A DNA stretch of 11,715 nucleotides, taken from positions 1 through 11,715 of the forward strand of contig JAGLCZ010000235.1 in assembly GCA_023145975.1 (NCBI GenBank), written 5' to 3'. Of this stretch, positions 7,926-11,715 are shown piece by piece. Below the pieces are notes generated by a model that was not told the origin of the DNA, made no database searches, and was given only the letters and a program-made list of their open reading frames with translations. Each line of letters starts with the position of its first letter. Position 1 is the first letter of the stretch. The translations under genes were made by a program, and so were the position numbers. This stretch comes from Candidatus Hydrogenedentota bacterium (GTDB taxonomy: Bacteria > Hydrogenedentota > Hydrogenedentia > Hydrogenedentales > CAITNO01).

Positions 7926-9272
7926 TTATTTTGTGTGGTTTTCTGTATCTGCATACCGCCGCCGTTCTTTAGTGATTATAGAATTGGAGCTGTTGTCGCA
8001 GATGATTTCTTTCTCCTCCGCAAAAATAAGACCGCTCATGCACTGACGGCCTACAGCTTCATCGTAGCTTAAGGGAGAACAGTTTGTATTTAATATTACA
8101 GGCAGTAAACGTCGCGGATATTTAGAGACTTTAATTCCCAGTATATTCGCAGAGAACAACGACGCAATCGCAGGAAATAAACGAAGTGTTTTGAACTTTA
8201 GGGATAATGCAAATACCGTTCCCAAAGCGAGGGCTTTCACAAGGCGGTTACTGGAAGAAAAACGTTCCCACCATTTCATACCTCTTTCTAAGCGGGACAT
8301 TCCGATATATTCCGTAATAGGAATTACTTTGTCAGGATATCGCATAAAAATCATGACCTGCGTATATAAGCACAGCCGAATTTTCACCACATCCAGTAGT
8401 GCATACAATGCCTTTTGAAAAGTAAATATGCTTTCCCGGTCGGATGTGAAATACCGTTCAAAAATTGTATCCATCATTTCGTCAGGCATGATCATCATGT
8501 CTCGTGACAATTCTGCACCACGACCAATCCAGGAGAAACCGTTCACTGATATTGAATGTATAAAAAGCTTATCTTTGGAATATTCAATTTGATTAATCAA
8601 TTCATCTTCATTTACCCCTTTGAAAATTGTCGGAGACGGTATGGTTGTAATACCTAGTTTTTCAAGGTTCTGAAACGCCTTTATTTTTGGGGGAATGAAA
8701 GGATCGGTTCCCAACTTTGCGGCTTTTGAGGCATCGGTCGATTCGACGGCCAATCGCACCTCTGTCATGCCTGCCTCTTTCAATGCAGCACAAAATTCTA
8801 TGTCAGCCAACTTAACACCGTTGGTAGCCAGTTGGGTTAATACGCCTGCAGAACGTGCTTCACGAAAAAAATCGAGAACATGCGAATACAGTGTGGGTTC
8901 GCCACCCATCAGTGTAAGCTTGGTATCTTTATGGGTATGAATAATCTCTTTTATTTCTTCCCATGTCATCTCCCGGCAACGCCCCCCCCCGGTTTCAACG
9001 CTGCAATAGGAACACTGCATTTGACATTTCAACGTAGAAATGATCCAGTAATTGGTCATTCTGCCCCGAGGTTGCGTGGAATCGAGAACGTTATTAAAAA
9101 AGTGATCCAGATCCGCATACGCATCGCCATGAACAGACAGTAGAAATTCGTAGTCCCCGTGTTCAGAACAAGTTCTGCCAATATAGGCTTTGCCGTCTTT
9201 AACCCGTATTTCAGCATCTACGGGTTTACAGCAAACAGGGCAAACTGATTTTGTGTTCCTAATATACGCCAT
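7926..9272 (-). CDS. radical SAM protein with N-terminal Cys/HG module, tetraether-lipid-synthase-like (COG1964 type)
   Basis: The 448-residue product begins with a compact metal-binding module: SVCPVC (C11, C14, plus C15), VDAEI, and RTCSEHGDYEF (C35, H38). This arrangement is characteristic of COG1964 proteins such as archaeal Tes/MJ0619, where it forms a rubredoxin-like site. The radical SAM motif is C83-x3-C87-x2-C90 (CQMQCSYC), with MGGEP at 122-126 and ATNG at about 149-152. The C-terminal part carries a hydrophobic stretch (about 340-385) and cysteines in NTNCSPLS, RQCMSG and IICDN, possible auxiliary cluster ligands. The ATG start follows an AAGGA site at 9282-9286, nine bases upstream. 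The family joins or modifies lipid chains or other poorly reactive carbons. Assignment to a lipid substrate here is inference, and the C-terminal half is diverged. A G9 run lies just after the cluster motif. Confidence 0.88.
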   Translation of the reverse strand: MAYIRNTKSVCPVCCKPVDAEIRVKDGKAYIGRTCSEHGDYEFLLSVHGDAYADLDHFFNNVLDSTQPRGRMTNYWIISTLKCQMQCSYCSVETGGGRCREMTWEEIKEIIHTHKDTKLTLMGGEPTLYSHVLDFFREARSAGVLTQLATNGVKLADIEFCAALKEAGMTEVRLAVESTDASKAAKLGTDPFIPPKIKAFQNLEKLGITTIPSPTIFKGVNEDELINQIEYSKDKLFIHSISVNGFSWIGRGAELSRDMMIMPDEMMDTIFERYFTSDRESIFTFQKALYALLDVVKIRLCLYTQVMIFMRYPDKVIPITEYIGMSRLERGMKWWERFSSSNRLVKALALGTVFALSLKFKTLRLFPAIASLFSANILGIKVSKYPRRLLPVILNTNCSPLSYDEAVGRQCMSGLIFAEEKEIICDNSSNSIITKERRRYADTENHTK

Positions 9273-9281
9273 ACTCTAATT

Positions 9282-9286
9282 TCCTT
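9282..9286 (-). promoter_or_regulatory. ribosome-binding site for the ATG at 9272
   Basis: The minus strand reads AAGGA nine bases before ATG at 9272. It supports this start, which keeps the complete N-terminal CPVC module. Confidence 0.6.
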
Positions 9287-9412
9287 AACAAGGCGTTTCG
9301 TTTCAATACCACCGTTATTTGGCATACCGCCTTAATATCAATAGTTACTCTGTAATAACCAAAAAGTTAACGTGTATACAGAATGTTTTTTTCACACCTA
9401 TCTATAATCTAT

Positions 9413-9442
9413 AGTATACAATAATATCCAACTGGTGGTGAA
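9413..9442 (-). promoter_or_regulatory. candidate promoter for the COG1964-like radical SAM gene
   Basis: On the minus strand TTCACC (9437-9442) and TATACT (9413-9418) are 18 bp apart and would give a leader of about 135 nt before the start at 9272. This lies in the 238-bp gap, the longest within the minus-strand gene run, which is where a second promoter would be expected. The -35 match is only partial. Adjacent sequence holds a tandem ATCTATA repeat (9400-9413) and two GTATAC sites 40 bp apart (9374, 9414), possible operator elements. Confidence 0.3.
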
Positions 9443-9510
9443 GACCGTATTAAGAAAAAAAGTTATTCTTTGGTGTTTTTGCTGTTCTTTTTGGAAGCCA
9501 TGTTCGGAAT

Positions 9511-10155
9511 TTATACTTTTTTGGCGGGAGTACCCACCATCACACTGTTTGGATCTGTTACATCTTTAAGAAGGCAGCTTTGTGCCCCTGCTACTGTTCC
9601 GGGAGCCAGGGTAAGTTGGTGGTGTACCATGGAGCCAATCCCAAAATAGGAACCCTTACCCACATGACATGAACCTGCAATCACTACCCCCGGAGTACAG
9701 GTAACATAATCTTCAAGTACCGTATCATGTCCTATTCCGATCAAGCCTATGAGGGTGACATAGTCACCTATCTGGACTTGCGGGCTTACCACGCATTGCG
9801 GTCCGATAAAACCACCACGTCCGATGGATTCTGCATGAACGACCGCTGAGCTGTCAACAATTGTGGGACTCGGTTCGAGCTTTGCATCAAGAGCACGGGC
9901 TACCAGGAGCTTCTTGACCCGTGGATCTCCCGGACCACATACGAACTGACGAAAGTCGTCGTCGTGGCCGTCCCGTACTTTTGAAAAATCCCAGTCCTTT
10001 ATTACCGGCAGAACCGTATCACCCATTTTTATTTCACAAATATCCGATTGGTCATCTACGAACACCACGCGTGTAAAGGGATAACGTTCCATCAGACGAA
10101 CGTATAGCTCACGCGAAGTTCCGCAAGCACCAAGAATAATCATTGTATTTGACAT
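9511..10155 (-). CDS. PglD/NeuD-like sugar O/N-acyltransferase (left-handed beta-helix)
   Basis: The 214-residue protein has the two-part plan of the PglD/NeuD/LbH family. An N-terminal Rossmann-like domain (IILGACGTSREL at 6-17, VVFVDD at 30-35) binds the UDP-amino-sugar in characterised members. Hexapeptide repeats run from about residue 98 (IVDSSAVVHAES, IGRGGFIGPQ, VQIGDYV, TVLEDYVTCTPG, CHVGKGSYFGIGS) and end in VGTPAKKV. H143 in GIGHDTVLED is placed like the catalytic His of PglD. Acetyl or similar CoA-dependent acylation of a nucleotide-linked amino sugar is expected. No partner aminotransferase or dehydratase lies in the window, so the acceptor is unknown. The first ATG (10155) follows AAAGGA at a spacing of ten bases and is preferred over the Met at codon 5. 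It lies 127 bp after the upstream B12-type radical SAM gene. Confidence 0.88.
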   Translation of the reverse strand: MSNTMIILGACGTSRELYVRLMERYPFTRVVFVDDQSDICEIKMGDTVLPVIKDWDFSKVRDGHDDDFRQFVCGPGDPRVKKLLVARALDAKLEPSPTIVDSSAVVHAESIGRGGFIGPQCVVSPQVQIGDYVTLIGLIGIGHDTVLEDYVTCTPGVVIAGSCHVGKGSYFGIGSMVHHQLTLAPGTVAGAQSCLLKDVTDPNSVMVGTPAKKV

Positions 10156-10232
10156 AATGCTATATTCCTTTCTACATTCCTCAATCTCAACATAAAAAAA
10201 GAGAAGACAACCTAAAACATTTCCATTTTTTC

Positions 10233-10255
10233 AACCCCATTTTATCATAACCCCA
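10233..10255. repeat. short direct repeat AACCCCA x2 between two genes
   Basis: AACCCCA occurs at 10233-10239 and again at 10249-10255, a 16-bp period, within the 127-bp gap between the radical SAM gene ending at 10283 and the acyltransferase starting at 10155. It could be a binding site or chance. The rest of the gap is A/T-rich with a run of seven A at about 10194-10200. Confidence 0.3.
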
Positions 10256-10282
10256 AGGCTTAATATCAGAAAATATGTTTGC

Positions 10283-11695
10283 TCATGTTTTTAGTGATTG
10301 TATTATGAAATCATACATTTTCCGGGGTATATGGCTGGGTTTGGGATAATCCCTGATGATTCGAAAAAAACGACTTGGCTTGAGATAAAACTCTTTTGGG
10401 GCTCTTGTATAAATTTTATTCAACTGTTCATCAGAAATAGCAGAAAGATTGATACTTATTTTTTCAAAGTAGATATTGTCATAAGAAAGACTTTTAACTT
10501 TTTTTGGGGATTTCTCCATTGCATAACGATATAAAGGGGTTCCGGGAAGTATTGTGACGATAAAAAAGAAACAGGTATGAAGAGGAGATTCAGTTGCCAG
10601 GCGAATCGTAGTATTCATCTCCTGTTCTGTTTCATCTGGAAACCCAAACATGGTAAAAGAACTGGTAAAAATACGGTGGCGTACACAAGTCTCAACTGCC
10701 TGGGAGAATTTTTCAATATCAAGGCGCTTATTGATTACTTTTTGAACACGCTCCGACGCAGATTCCAGAGGTAAAACGACATAATGCATTCCCGACTCTT
10801 TCAATGCTACCACGATTTCTTCGCTCATCAGGTCGGCACGTACACCACTGCTGAATGCTGTGTTAATCGGTCCCACTTCGTCAAGCAGATGTTGCGCATA
10901 AGAAATGACCCTGTTTCCATCAAGGTTGAAGCAGTCATCCACATAATCAATGTCTGTAATACCGTACTGCTGTTTGTAGTATTTTATTTCTTCTACTACA
11001 CGTTCCGGCGAGTAAGCACGATATTTTTTCCCAAAAATATTATTGCAGTATATGCATCCGTAGGGGCAACCACGGCTACTGGATATGGCTGCATATTTAC
11101 GATTGGGGATAAGCGTAAGGGATGGATTTCCCCAATACTTTTGAATGTCAATTAGGTCATAGGCTGGCAGAGGAAGATTATCCAAGTCTTTAATTACAGG
11201 TAGTGTTCCCGGATTGGTAATAATCTCATTTTTTTTATTTCGGTATATCAGCCCGGGAATACCGGAGAAGTCCATACCGCCCTCAATATGTGCCTGCAGA
11301 ACGGACTCAAAGGCTAACTCTCCTTCTCCTGCGACAGCAATATCCGCGGACGTTTCAGCAAGTGCATATTTACCCATGGCGATTACATGGGGTCCCCCAA
11401 TCAGAATCAGGGTTTTCGGACTAGCCGTGTGTAGCGCCAGTGTTATCTCAGGGGCAATATGGGCAGATGGTGTCATATAGCCCAAGCCTGCTATGTCAGC
11501 GCCAAAATCTACGATCTGTTCTACGAGCTGTTTATTACTCCACCCTTCCATAGGTTGATTCACCACCCGTATTTCTACGGAAAATTTTTCTCTCAGATAA
11601 GCTGCTAAATACAAAACCCCCAAGGGTGGTGTAAAGAGTTTAAACTTGCCTGGCGGGGATATGTGCGCCAAGAAGATACGCAATTTTTTAGACAC
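10283..11695 (-). CDS. B12-binding-type radical SAM protein (BchE/HpnJ-like), CX3CX2C
   Basis: The 470-residue protein is a second member of the class at 6448, with the regular motif C210-P-Y-G-C214-I-Y-C217. The N-terminal cobalamin-type domain (about 1-150) contains FTPPLGVLYLAAYL (21-34), ILIGGPHV (97-104) and AGEGELAFE (122-130). The linker LPVIKDLDNLPLPAYDLID (about 165-183) is typical. Later features are DYVDDCF, VLPLESASERV and FTMFGFPDETEQEM, then a helical tail with FYLKPSRF. There is no DxHxxG His ligand. The start is GTG at 11695, supported by AGGAG at 11704-11708, eight bases upstream. It is the first complete gene of the minus-strand run; whether others precede it lies outside the window. 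Members methylate or rearrange unactivated carbons in hopanoids, chlorophylls, antibiotics and lipids. The actual substrate is unknown. The 127-bp gap before the acyltransferase has no convincing terminator. Confidence 0.9.
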   Translation of the reverse strand: MSKKLRIFLAHISPPGKFKLFTPPLGVLYLAAYLREKFSVEIRVVNQPMEGWSNKQLVEQIVDFGADIAGLGYMTPSAHIAPEITLALHTASPKTLILIGGPHVIAMGKYALAETSADIAVAGEGELAFESVLQAHIEGGMDFSGIPGLIYRNKKNEIITNPGTLPVIKDLDNLPLPAYDLIDIQKYWGNPSLTLIPNRKYAAISSSRGCPYGCIYCNNIFGKKYRAYSPERVVEEIKYYKQQYGITDIDYVDDCFNLDGNRVISYAQHLLDEVGPINTAFSSGVRADLMSEEIVVALKESGMHYVVLPLESASERVQKVINKRLDIEKFSQAVETCVRHRIFTSSFTMFGFPDETEQEMNTTIRLATESPLHTCFFFIVTILPGTPLYRYAMEKSPKKVKSLSYDNIYFEKISINLSAISDEQLNKIYTRAPKEFYLKPSRFFRIIRDYPKPSHIPRKMYDFIIQSLKT

Positions 11696-11703
11696 GGGGA
11701 CAA

Positions 11704-11708
11704 CTCCT
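11704..11708 (-). promoter_or_regulatory. Shine-Dalgarno site for the GTG start at 11695
   Basis: AGGAG on the minus strand is eight bases before GTG at 11695 and supports this start over internal codons. Confidence 0.65.
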
Positions 11709-11715
11709 ATTATAA

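Noticed and set aside
11709..11714. TATAAT on the minus strand at the right edge, as a -10 box for the gene starting at 11695
   Set aside because: It is only 13 bases from the GTG and abuts the AGGAG site, leaving no room for a normal leader, and the -35 region is outside the window.

Overview
The window holds eight protein-coding genes and almost no spare DNA. Five genes encode radical SAM enzymes and three encode glycan- or surface-type functions. The organism cannot be named from the sequence. Moderate-to-low GC, many radical SAM and B12-binding radical SAM enzymes, and a large membrane protein with a TPR tail suggest an anaerobic Gram-negative-type bacterium. Anammox planctomycetes (Brocadiales-like), Omnitrophota or Nitrospirota-like lineages are possible; this is inference only.

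Layout. From 2777 down to the left edge (minus strand) runs one open frame of at least 925 codons, cut by the window end. It has a polytopic GT-C-like membrane half followed by about twelve TPR repeats. A 283-bp divergent gap (2778-3060) separates it from a plus-strand radical SAM/SPASM gene (3061-4185). This gap contains a 161-bp segment bounded by imperfect inverted repeats that resemble IS ends. The plus-strand gene converges, 35 bp apart, on a run of six minus-strand genes filling 11695 to 4221. In transcription order these are: a B12-binding-type radical SAM enzyme with the usual CX3CX2C motif; a PglD/NeuD-like left-handed beta-helix acyltransferase; a radical SAM enzyme with an N-terminal Cys/His-Gly module like that of tetraether-lipid-synthase-type (COG1964) proteins; a second B12-binding-type radical SAM enzyme with an unusual CX4CX2C motif; a radical SAM enzyme with a SPASM-like cysteine tail; and a DPM1/GtrB-like family 2 glycosyltransferase with two C-terminal membrane helices.

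How the genes may work together (inference). The two ends of the locus point to a lipid-linked sugar or surface polymer: a polyprenyl-phosphate-type glycosyltransferase, a GT-C-like membrane transferase and a sugar acyltransferase. The middle is rich in enzymes that make difficult C-C, C-H or methyl-transfer modifications. A plausible reading is a pathway that builds or decorates an unusual lipid or glycolipid, but no substrate can be read from the sequence. No peptide-precursor gene was recognised beside the SPASM-type enzymes, so a RiPP pathway is not supported. Gaps of 127 and 238 bp in front of the acyltransferase and the COG1964-like gene suggest the six genes may form more than one transcript.
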